Assembly: GCA_024305405.1 (NCBI GenBank)
Contig: JAKNDB010000088.1
Coordinates: forward strand, 372,001 to 436,000
From: Dirofilaria immitis
Lineage: Eukaryota > Nematoda > Chromadorea > Rhabditida > Onchocercidae
Length of the DNA: 64,000 nt
Direction of reading: 5' to 3'
How positions within the stretch are numbered: the first letter of the stretch is position 1; every line of letters starts with the position of its first letter. The notes under the pieces are model-generated. The model saw nothing but the letters and a program-made list of their open reading frames with translations. It did no database searches and was not told the DNA's origin. The position numbers and the translations under genes are program-made. This document shows positions 40,303 through 49,449 of the stretch, piece after piece.

Positions 40303-41642
40303 ATGTCAACCAGCTTAATCAAAAGCGCTCAACCGACATTAGAAAAACTTGAGCTACTGCTCACCGAAATAAACGAATTGGATTTATCGCCGGTCGATCA
40401 ACAATTAACGCAGGAAGAAATGCGTCACCTATACGAAGTTCGAAGACGAACCATTGAAGAAAAATTGGAACGAATCGAGCAATATGTTAGTATTCTTGAA
40501 ATTATCAACAACAATTGGCTCGACTATATCCAGAAAACGACAAATGCAGCAAGAAAGAAAGAAGAGGAAGAAATTTATATCGAAATGGCCGATCAAGAAA
40601 AAGGTATTTTAAGATTATTAAGTCAAGGTAGGGGAGTCAAAACTACTTTAAAGTTATATAATAAGGATCTCGAGATAGCCATTCGTAGCCTAACATCGGG
40701 ACATATAAGTCAAGGTGATCTAAAAGAAGTATCTGCAATTGGCCCACAAGTAACAGTGCACTTGCCACAACTACAATTACCCACATTTAGTGGGGATCCT
40801 AAAACGTGGAGGCAGTTCTGGAATAGTTTTGATGTAGCAATGCATTTTCAAGCTATACCAGACGTTCAAAAACTAAACTATTTAATGTCCTGCTTAAGAG
40901 GAGAAGCTCTATTAGCTGTCAGAGGTTACGATATTGCCCCCAAAATTACGATATCATTCGAAGGATATTAATTGAAAAATTCGGTGAGGATTCTATTATC
41001 AAGAAATCCTTATATGCCGAACTGCAATCTATCAAAAGAAGTAATCGAGATTGGAAAGCAACAATAGAAGCAATTGAAAGAATACTACGACAGCTAGAAG
41101 CGATCGGAGAAAATTTGGACCATTGCAGTATCGAAACTTCTATAGAAAGTAAGCTACCTATTTGGATATTGCACAAAGTTTATGAACAAAAGAAAAGAGG
41201 ATCTTGGTCAATAACTCGACTCCGGCAAATATTAGGAGAATTACTTCAAATAAATGAAGAAGTAGCTAGAAACCAATCCTTTAGCAATAAGAAGAAATCG
41301 ATAGATTTCAAACAAAAACGAGCACCATATAATAATAAGGAAGAAACCTCTGCGTTATCTACAATAAAACAATTCAAATCAACCAAATCAAGTGGTCATG
41401 AGTCAGCCACACAACCCAAGAAAATTGCTAGGGATAAAAGACCTTGTGCATTTTGTAACAAGGACCATTGGGATAACGAATGCTCCGCGTATCCCACACT
41501 CAAACAGCGAATGGAATATCTAAGAAAAAATAACGCATGTCTTAATTGCCTTCGGATGGGGCACGCAACAAATAATTGTAACAAAAGAAACGCTCATGTT
41601 TCCATTGCAAGAATCCTCACAACACTGCGCTGTTTTATGTGA
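40303..41642 (+). pseudogene. BEL/Pao gag, two frameshifts
   Basis: The N-terminal half (40303-40971) has a helical region, then LPQLQLPTFSGDP and DVQKLNYLMSCLRGEALLAV, the conserved DUF1759-type gag core of Pao elements. A frameshift near 40950 moves coding to the frame open until 41642. That frame holds the zinc knuckles: CAFCNKDHWDNEC and CLNCLRMGHATNNC. A second frameshift at about 41580 follows from four A in AACAAAAGAAACG where the - copy has five, and destroys the last knuckle. Gag would form the virus-like particle and bind RNA. Confidence 0.85.
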
Positions 41643-42105
41643 AATATGGTATGCAAACTGCCGAATCAAGGAACTCACCAAACGTAATTAATTCAATAGC
41701 TCAATCAACACATCAACAAGGTCAGGAAATTTTGCTTTTATGTAAAGAAATTGAAATAATTAACCCGATCATGCCGGAAAATCATGAAGAAGTTTTAGTA
41801 CTATTTGATATAGGATCACAGTCATCCTTTATATCGACAAAATTAGCAAACCGATTAAGGTTAGAAAGAAAAGAAACGGAAAATCTAAGTATTTCTTCAT
41901 TTGGTAATAAATTCCCGATGTTACATCGAACTACTAAAGTGGATATCGGAGTAAAAACCGTCGACTCGGAAATTATAACTATTAATACTTATGTATTAGA
42001 CTACCTAACGGACAAATTAAAGGTAATTAAATCAAACTATCAAGATTTACCGCACATGATAAGTCTAGAACAACTAGATCACGGAGGAGATTGGAAAAAC
42101 CCGAA
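41639..42105 (+). pseudogene. BEL/Pao aspartic protease region, truncated
   Basis: The retropepsin active-site segment LFDIGSQSSFIS (Asp-Ile-Gly in place of the usual Asp-Thr/Ser-Gly) is followed by a conserved region ending LDHGGDWK. Nearly identical to 48674-48350 on the - strand. The sequence then leaves protease at about 42105 and enters integrase, removing the end of protease, RT and RNase H. Confidence 0.85.
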
Positions 42106-42792
42106 TCGAACGTTCTCGAACATTCGAAAATATTGGATTGGACTATTTTGGTCCTCTTTCTATCAAGAATGAAACTGGGATTGTCAAAAGGTGGGTGGCT
42201 CTTTTACATGTTTTACGACAAGAGCAATACATTAAAATTGGTAGATAATTTATCTGCTGAAAGTTTTATACACGTACTGAGAAGATTTATTGCTAGAAGA
42301 GGCCTCCCTGGATTAGTTTTAAGTGATAATGCTAGTCAATTTCAACTAGTTTTCAAGACCATTATGGAACAAAATACCAAATTCACTGACTTTCTAACAA
42401 TGAAAGGAATAACCTGGAAAAATACCACACCAAGAGCACCATGGGAAGGAGGCATATATGAAAGAATGATTGGTGTTACAAAGACGGCTATGAGAAGAGC
42501 GATTGGAAGGAAGCTATTATGGGAAAGAGAATTAATTACACTTATAATAGAAATAGAAGGTGTATTAAATACTCGACCACTAACGTATGTAAATTTCGAA
42601 GATTACGTGATAATACGACCGATTGATTTTATTTTACCTAATGCTTCTCTAGTAACTCAAATTCCTTACGACAATGATGAAGAAGAATACCATCTTTATA
42701 GACTAAGTACCAAGGAAAAACTTGTTAGGTATTGGTCTAACACTCTCAAGGCCTTAGATACATTCTGGGAAATATGGAAAAGGAGTATTTAA
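42105..42792 (+). pseudogene. BEL/Pao integrase core
   Basis: The DDE-type core is recognisable. The first Asp lies in a broken frame near the deletion junction (LDWTI, expected LDY/LDW). The second is in LVLSDNASQF and the Glu is in APWEGGIYERM. LNTRPLTY follows, then a tail up to TAA near 42790. The N-terminal zinc-binding part is missing and there is one frameshift between 42140 and 42200. Sequence from 42830 to 43030 continues the pol C-terminus (AKIKEIKKGSDG-like) in broken frames. Confidence 0.85.
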
Positions 42793-43042
42793 CTAGCCTC
42801 AGAGAGCGAACTCAAAGAGAACATAATTCCCCAAAAGGTGCAGAAGTAAGATGACCTTATGAAAACGAAATCGTGTTGGTCAACGAACCAGAAATTCCTC
42901 GTGCTATGTGGAAATTAGCAAGAATAAAAGAAATTAAAAAGGGAAGCGATGGAGAGGCTAGGAACGCTATAATAGAGATGCCGCATGGAAAACTGCTAAA
43001 TCGACCAATAAACGTATTGTACCCTTAGAAATCAACGACAGT

Positions 43043-44554
43043 TTGGATAATCAACCACCTATATCTGAAGAATCAATACAAGAAGTTGAACAAGAGAAAC
43101 CAATCGCTTCAAGGACTAGGAGTGCAACAAATAAACGAACTATAGCAGAAAGTATCTGTAAGTCAAATTGGACAATGAGCAGTTTGGTTTTGATTTCGAC
43201 GATTTTTATACTATCAGCCCAAGCAAAAACAATGAAGGAGTGTGAATGGAAAGTTGGTATTCCTTTTAATATCCCACAAAGGTGGAATTGTGATGAAATT
43301 GCAGAGCAAAACTTCACAATGAACAGAGTCATAGTGTACACACGAACCCACGTACGGATACCTGCTATCAAATGTAGCAATATAACACGAACAGTATGCA
43401 CTAAATCCTTTTTAGATTCTCATTATCTGTAATCTCTGATCAAAATGGATTACAAATAACGAATTGCAGTACTCCTATGGTTGGTTAGGAGTTAAATGTC
43501 AATCAACCACTAACTTCATATTTATAAAGGGCGAGATATTCCTTTACGACGGCAAGGGATTACTATCAGATTTTGATAATGTTGAACGCTGTACTGCAAT
43601 CAGTGGGAAATGTGTGACCAATAATGGTATTGTCCTATGGGATGGAGAAGAAATGGGAAAATCATGTCCGTACAGGAAAATTGGTGAATTTGATGCCCAA
43701 CTATCCGGAAGTCATGTGATTATAGACAAACTACAGACCTCATTCATATTTAAGGAAAACGGAATCATCCTGAATTCAAATTGTAATTTTAGCGAGCCAT
43801 ACTTAATGAATGGTAATATTATCATCGACAAAGGAACCAACAATTTAGCCAACAACATACGAAAACAAAGGTCTGATCCAGAGGGTGAGTTAATTATGAA
43901 GGAAGTAAGTGAAAGGAAGAAACAGAATTAGATAAGTTTGATCCAAAGAATATTAAATATCAATATCTTTTCGACGTGTTGCAGATAGAATTTAAGAAAC
44001 AATTGACTAAACTGTATCAGTGAAGCTGCCAAAACAGAAACAACTTATTATTATTGATTGAATGGTTATCGACTGTCAATCCAACACTGGCTGTTAAACT
44101 ATTGTTGCAAAGAAACGATATAATAGCAAAACGAATTAAAGGAAAACTGTTAATAGCTCCCTGTAGTTTCAATGCCTCTGAATGGAAAACTGTAGATTTC
44201 AAAGCAGGTATAGTGAGCAAATTCGAAATTGAGAAAATTAATGCAGATTTAGATATATTAGCCCAAACACTCGGAATAACGAACCCAGTACATGGTCCAA
44301 CACGAGAGGAATCTTTACGGGAACTAATAGTTGAACAAGGGGAAGAATTGGTAAATCAACTAGAAACCGAATTCGATGAAACCACTGAATTAATAGAACA
44401 AGAATTATCAGAAGTTATGAAACGTTGGAAACTGATCACCTTTAGTATAATTGTTTTCGTAATATTAATTATAATAATTGTTATCAAACTAAAATTTGAA
44501 TTAATTCGATCTCTTTGTCGTTTTTCTGTATTAGAACCTCAAATCGAAGGTTAG
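43043..44554 (+). pseudogene. Env-like third ORF of the BEL/Pao element, broken
   Basis: Three consecutive open blocks: 43043-43432, 43464-43931 and 44054-44554. The first holds a hydrophobic, signal-like stretch (MSSLVLISTIFILSAQAKT) and Cys- and N-glycosylation-rich sequence. The second is Cys-rich and ends near a basic RKQRSDPEG site that could be a protease cleavage point. The third has a helical region and a C-terminal membrane segment (FSIIVFVILIIIIVIKLK). This is the layout of a type I membrane glycoprotein, placed after integrase as in Pao elements with an env. I cannot assign it to a viral glycoprotein family. The breaks at about 43432 and 43931 make it non-functional as it stands. 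Confidence 0.65.
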
Positions 44555-44677
44555 ATAATTCTATGGAACTTGTACGGATTCCTACACCCAAAAGAGGGAT
44601 CAAGAACCACCCAACACCATTCAATACTTTCCCATTGTTCTTTCCTTAAATAGCCCTTCATCCCGTTTCCTCGGGAA

Positions 44678-45131
44678 TGTCGGGAAACCGAGAGAAAATT
44701 AATTCAAATTTATTCCTAAAAATACATTCTTTGTAACAAATAATTAATTCATTAACGATTCCTGTTTCTCACACTAATCCGTCAACGATTTCCTGTTTTT
44801 GCACTAATCAAAATATTTATGTAAATTTTCTTATTCATCATTCACCCAAAATCCTTTCCCACATTTGTTCCAATCCAAATATCTGTTTTATCTATTTACA
44901 AATCTTACCAAACAAAATATCTGTTTTATCTATTTACAAATCTTACCAATCCAATTTTTTCTCTCATCACGCCCCTTTTATCACCTTATATAAACACAAC
45001 CACAGCAACAGATTTCAGTTTTGTTTTGTTTTTGTTTTTAACCTCCTTGACCACAGTTTGCGGCGTTTTTTTCTTCCCTTTAATAAAATATTCGTTATTT
45101 GTTGATTGTCCCCGCAGCAAAAATTTCCACA
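44678..45131 (+). repeat. 3' LTR of the + BEL/Pao copy
   Basis: Begins TGTCGGGAAACCGAGAG and ends TTTCCACA. It shares with the LTR of the - copy the words ACACAACCACAGCAACAGAT and a duplicated CCTGTTT...CACTAAT block that the 5' LTR lacks. It also has a private 35-bp duplication containing ATCTGTTTTATCTATTTACA at about 44877-44950. Confidence 0.85.
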
Positions 45132-45480
45132 GCAGCAATCGAAAAATATTGGAAAGTAATGTGCAAATTCTGTCTCGTATTCCTTGTTTTCTTTTGCATC
45201 GAAAATTAATTTTTAATAATTTACAGTATCTGAAATTACTCAGAAGGAAAAGAAAATATTTAATTGAATTAAAAATTCTTACTCTGCTTTATTTTATCAA
45301 AGGTCATGTAACCTTTATGAAATATTACGATTAAATTTAATTGTTCGATGTCATGTCGTATAATTCATATTCATTTTGAATCTTCTAATCTTCCAAAATG
45401 TTTGTAAGTTCGCTTAAATATCTTCGTGCAAATCTGACATCAGAGCGTTTTGAAGGTGTGCAGTTAATTACACAAGAATC

Positions 45481-45636
45481 ACCCATTCCACACCCTACTC
45501 TACCCTTCTCGTCTCCAACAACAACTAAAATTGAAAATGAAAACTTCCTACCACCCTTTGTAACTGTAGTTACTATCCGTACTGAAACTAAAAGCTCTGA
45601 TAAATCATTATTATCTTGTAAATTCTTTACAGCCAT
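45481..45636 (-). pseudogene. rpsE: Bacterial ribosomal protein S5 N-terminal fragment (Wolbachia-type nuclear insertion)
   Basis: From ATG at 45636 leftwards, 52 codons encode the N-terminal RNA-binding domain of bacterial S5, including [20 protein letters not shown] and [13 protein letters not shown], the family signature. Homology stops abruptly at 45481, so the C-terminal two thirds are missing. A GAGGT word sits just before the start, and the end of an L18-like gene lies 12 bp upstream. That is the rplR-rpsE order of the bacterial spc operon. Origin from an alphaproteobacterial endosymbiont such as Wolbachia is inference from the nematode context. The frame is uninterrupted over the fragment but cannot make S5. 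Confidence 0.85.
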
Positions 45637-45648
45637 ACCTCAAAACTT

Positions 45649-45780
45649 TCAAAACTTAAACCCAGAACTCCTTAAAGCCTCAGCAAATTGAGAAATTAAC
45701 CCTGTGTACTTACATGCTCCAGATTAAATAATAATTCTTGCTCTAATTTCTTATCAGACAACCGCTCAATCATTAAAGCT
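45649..45780 (-). pseudogene. rplR: Bacterial ribosomal protein L18 C-terminal fragment (same insertion)
   Basis: Positions 45723-45649 encode CKYTGLISQFAEALRSSGFK then F and stop, matching the conserved C-terminus of L18. A stretch reading IERLSDKKLEQ at 45780-45730 fits the preceding helix but is one frame away. Sequence further upstream to about 46000 has an open frame with KKHDACDFVVW and KAKAK that could be the eroded L18 start or rplF end. I cannot confirm that part. Confidence 0.65.
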
Positions 45781-45784
45781 CTAA

Positions 45785-46470
45785 TTTTTGGCTTTTGCTT
45801 TGTGCGAGTTTAAACAAGCGACCGATCCGAATTTTACTTTTACCTTCTTAATCCATACTACAAAATCACAAGCATCATGTTTTTTCATTAAAATATCCAC
45901 ATCATATTTAAAATTCTGCTGAATTTTTGGCACCGAATGCGTAAGCGTTAAGTATGAGAAATCAATTAGGTTAGTATTCATTCACTCGTTCATCATTATA
46001 TTTAATTCAAATTACTATCGTATGACATGATACATTTAGATCATAATCTTTAGCTTACTTTTGACTTCAAATATTTTTAAATTTGGTAACAGCAAATATG
46101 CATCATTTTATTAATTTTTCAAGCCATCATCTATTTTTAATCGATTCTTTTTCCTAGAAATATTGATTATCATACACCTGTGTTTTATGTTTTAATATAA
46201 ACTTGCATAAAATCATTTATGATGTGAGCATAATAGCAGAATTGTTATTCAAATTATTCGCCTACACGCATCATACCGTATTCAAATAATTTCATACCAT
46301 ACTGCTATACAAATTATTCATTCATTTGTTCATAGATAATTTGAATAAAATTTTATTGCAATGATGCACGTACTCAATTTAATCAAATATTAGGGATGAA
46401 ATAGTAATATTAAATTATCCAAAAATTAACATTTGCTATTTAAAGGCATTAAATCAACATTACAGCAATC
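45785..46470. other. Unassigned DNA between the bacterial fragment and the - BEL/Pao copy
   Basis: The left 200 bp may continue the bacterial insertion. From about 46010 the sequence is AT-rich and featureless. The - retroelement ends here without a 3' LTR. Confidence 0.35.
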
Positions 46471-46471
46471 T

Positions 46472-47185
46472 CTAAAGAATAATATTTATACCGTATGCAG
46501 AAAAAAGTCCCTTTGTTGCAATATCGACTGGATTATATTTACTTGGAATATAACGAAATAGAAACTTTGCCTTTCTTATTTCTTCTACTCGATTCTGTAT
46601 AAATTTTGGCAGTAGTCGGGAACAGTTCTGTATCCAATGTAATGCGCACTTCGAGTCAGACCATAGGGTAACTGGCACCTTTTCTAGATTCAGTTGATTT
46701 ATAACAAAATGGGCTGCTCTTACTCCAACGATTATTGCTAATAATTCCAATCGGGGTATGGTGATACCTTTAATTGGTGCGATCCGTGATTTTGGGAATA
46801 TAAGCGATGTTTTAACACCTTCAATTCCATAGTTTCGCACATACATAGCTGCAGAATAGACCAGACTTGACGCGTCTGTGAAAACATGGAACTGCATTTG
46901 TTCTGAGGGATGTATTACATACCGTGGTAGATCCTTTACGTCTGTTGACCATTCTTTTATTAGACATTCCCAAGTTTCTTCATCTTCTTCACTTATAGAT
47001 TGATCCAAAGTGTAGTTCGTTTTCCATAAATGTTGAAGGAATAGTTTGAATTGCACCATAGTCGGAACAAGGAATCCTAATGGATCATACTGAGCTGCTA
47101 TAAATTGTAAAATTGTTCGTTTTGTCAGTTTTATTCCATTCCATGGTTTTAGAATGATTTGGATGATATCTTTTTGGGATTCCAA
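46472..47185 (-). pseudogene. BEL/Pao connection and RNase H domain, 3' truncated
   Basis: Begins in the RT thumb/connection ([19 protein letters not shown]). It then shows RNase H acidic motifs: [16 protein letters not shown] (Asp), [15 protein letters not shown] (Glu), [13 protein letters not shown] (Asp) and [13 protein letters not shown] (final Asp). All four catalytic acids are present. The frame ends in unrelated sequence right after the last motif, which marks the break. Confidence 0.9.
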
Positions 47186-47973
47186 TTAATGCAGAGGATT
47201 CTTTTTAATTGGTTTACCTCTGCTCGATCATGCTCGGGAATGGATTTGTTGAATTCTTCATTGTTTGACAAAAATTCCCTTATAATCATTGAAGCTTCTT
47301 TGAAGATGGATTTCATTTTTCATAGTTTTCGAATGCTTCCTCGGTTCCTTTAGTTGGCAGTATAATGTTATCGACATAGAGATTTTTCTAATTTCCAGGG
47401 CAATTTCGCTTCCATGAGTTTCTAAATGATAATTAAGAGTCGCTGAAAGTAAAAATGGGGATGATATGATCCCAAATGGAACCCTTTGGAAACGATAACA
47501 TACTATATTGTCGTCAGTTACTTCCCTTGAATATTCATCAACCATAAGAATCGAGTGCAGTTTCGCTCTGATGGAAATAATTCCAATTGCAAAAATGCCT
47601 TTTCAATATCGGCTATTATAACATTTTCCATCGTCCTCAAACAAAGTAATACACCTACCAAGTCGGGGAGGGTAATCGGGCCGCGGTATAAAACATCATT
47701 TAAGCTTTTCATACCTTTTAGTCGGGCTGAAGCGTCATAAACAATTCTTAATTTCGTTGCCGATTTACCCGGTGTTAATACTTCGTGATGGGGCAAATAA
47801 TGTATAACACCACCCTGATTCATGTTTGAAGTCACTTCTTCAATTATATTGGATTGCATTTGTTCTAGAATTACTTCATTGTATCGATTAAATAGTAGCT
47901 TGTCAATCCGAAGTCGTTTAATTAATGTTTTCAGCCTTCCGAAACAAAGACCGTAATTATCGTTTAAACTCAC
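47186..47973 (-). pseudogene. BEL/Pao reverse transcriptase, frameshifted
   Basis: 47973-47518 carries the fingers and motif A region: KLRIVYDASARLKGMKSLND and [16 protein letters not shown] with the catalytic Asp. 47545-47258 carries motif [20 protein letters not shown]. Motif C is YVDN, the usual BEL/Pao form of the catalytic box, at about 47370, but it lies in a different frame from motif B, so the chain is broken there and again near 47230. It would copy element RNA into DNA if intact. Confidence 0.88.
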
Positions 47974-48674
47974 CTTTGAATCCTTCCAGGGCCAACGAAT
48001 TTGATATCTGTTATTTCTTTTTGTGATTCCTTTTTGAATTGCTCTAATGCCTTTTCATCATCACAGGCATTTGGTTGTTCTTGAATACCTATCAGTTCAA
48101 ACTTCCAAAATTGTTCTATATCTGAAGTCGTAGTGACATTACCTACTTTCATTGTTTTGTCCTCAACAGAAATTTTGTCTATTCTGTCTGAAGTCTTACT
48201 ACTACAATAGTTTTTAATGTATCTAATTCCAGTTACTATAGGACCAACCTTTGTGAGAATTACGTAGAACCCTGATGACGTCTTATAGAATTCATATGAT
48301 GACACAAAGTCAAAGAAGTAGTCGGCTCCAATAAGTATGTCGGGTCTTTTCCAATCTCCTCCGTGGTCTAGTTGCTCTAGACTTATCTTGCGCGGTAAAT
48401 CTTGATAGTTTGATTTAATTACCTTTAATTTGTCCGTTAGGTAGTCTAATACATAAGTATTAATAGTTATAATTTCCGAGTCGACGGTTTTTACTCCGAT
48501 ATCCACTTTAGTAGTTCGATGTAACATCGGGAATTTATTACCAAATGAAGAAATACTTAGATTTTCCGTTTCTTTTCTTTCTAACCTTAATCGGTTTGCT
48601 AATTTTGTCGATATAAAGGATGACTGTGATCCTATATCAAATAGTACTAAAACTTCTTCATGATTTTCCGGCAT
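47970..48674 (-). pseudogene. BEL/Pao aspartic protease region
   Basis: The same LFDIGSQSSFIS active-site segment as the + copy, followed by WKRPDILIGADYFFDFVSS and a conserved linker into RT, including VGPIVTGIRYI. It is the longest open segment of the element. A TAG at 48713-48711, where the + copy has a sense codon after one T-to-A change, separates it from gag. Confidence 0.87.
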
Positions 48675-48710
48675 GATCGGGTTAATTATTTCAATTTCTT
48701 TACATAAAAG

Positions 48711-49035
48711 CTAAATTTCCTGACCTTGTTGATGTGTTGATTGAGCTATTGAATTAATTACGTTTGGTGAGTTCCTTGATTCGGCAGTTTGCATACCATA
48801 TTTCACATAAAACAGCGCAGTGTTGTGAGGATTCTTGCAATGGAAACATGAGCGTTTCTTTTTGTTACAATTATTTGTTGCGTGCCCCATCCGAAGGCAA
48901 TTAAGACATGCGTTATTTTTTCTTAGATATTCCATTGGCTGTTTGAGTGTGGGATACGTTGAGCATTCGTTATCCCAATGGTCCTTGTTACAAAATGCAC
49001 AAGGTCTTTTATCCCTAGCAATTTTCTTGGGTTGC
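48711..49035 (-). pseudogene. BEL/Pao gag C-terminal remnant with zinc knuckles
   Basis: CLNCLRMGHATNNCNKK followed by CFHCKNPHNTALF: here both knuckles stay in frame, unlike the + copy. Everything N-terminal to KIARDKRPCAF-type sequence has been deleted and replaced by primer-binding-site DNA. Confidence 0.85.
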
Positions 49036-49067
49036 GAGAGGTCCCGGCTCGTGGCACCAAAAATTTT

Positions 49068-49442
49068 TGTGGAAGATAAATCTGTTGCGGGATAATCAAC
49101 AAGTGAGGAATTTTATTAAAAAAAAAACAAACAAACAAGCTTAAATCTGTTGCTGTGGTTGTGTTTATATAGGGTGATAAAAGGGGCGTGATGAGAGAAA
49201 AATTTGGATTGATAAGATTTGTAAATAGATAAAACAGATATTTTGAGAGGAACAAATGTGAGAAAGGAATTTGGGTGAATGATGAATAAGAAAATTTGCA
49301 TAAATATTTTGATTAGTGCAAAAACAGGAAATCGTTGATGGATTAGTGTGAGAAACAGGAATCGTTAATGAATTAATTATTTGTTACAAAGAATGTATTT
49401 TTAGGAATAAATTTGAATTAATTTTCTCTCGGTTTCCCGACA
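49068..49442 (-). repeat. LTR of the - BEL/Pao copy
   Basis: On the - strand it starts TGTCGGGAAACCGAGAG at 49442 and ends CCACA at 49068, close to its primer-binding site. The base pattern matches the LTR at 44678-45131 far better than that at 39823-40265. The flanking bases at 49447-49443 read GCAAT on this strand. Confidence 0.85.
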
Positions 49443-49449
49443 ATTGCAG

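Larger units (their letters stand above)
39823..45131 (+). mobile_element. BEL/Pao LTR retrotransposon, internally deleted copy
   Basis: Order: 5' LTR, primer-binding site, gag with zinc knuckle, aspartic protease, (deletion), integrase core, env-like frames, 3' LTR. The Pao order, the gag segment LPTFSGDPKTWRQFWNSF, the retropepsin segment LVLFDIGSQSSFIS and the integrase type assign the superfamily. RT and RNase H are missing: protease sequence jumps to integrase at about 42105, next to a shared CCCGA word. Frameshifts hit gag twice, integrase once and env at least twice, so the element cannot move by itself. No matching 5-bp target duplication was found (AACAT left, GCAGC right). Confidence 0.9.
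46472..49442 (-). mobile_element. BEL/Pao LTR retrotransposon, 5' part on the - strand
   Basis: Reading leftwards: LTR (49442-49068), primer-binding site (49059-49042), gag zinc-knuckle end, protease, RT and RNase H, ending at 46472. Most of gag is deleted: 17 bp after the primer-binding site the sequence jumps at about 49035 to the gag position matching 41412 of the + copy. Integrase, env and 3' LTR are absent. Where both exist (gag end and protease), the two copies are nearly identical over roughly 690 bp, making a long inverted repeat. Confidence 0.9.

Noticed and set aside
45398..45691. Protein on the + strand opposite the bacterial fragment
   Set aside because: It is the antisense shadow of the S5 signature, which is far more convincing on the - strand.
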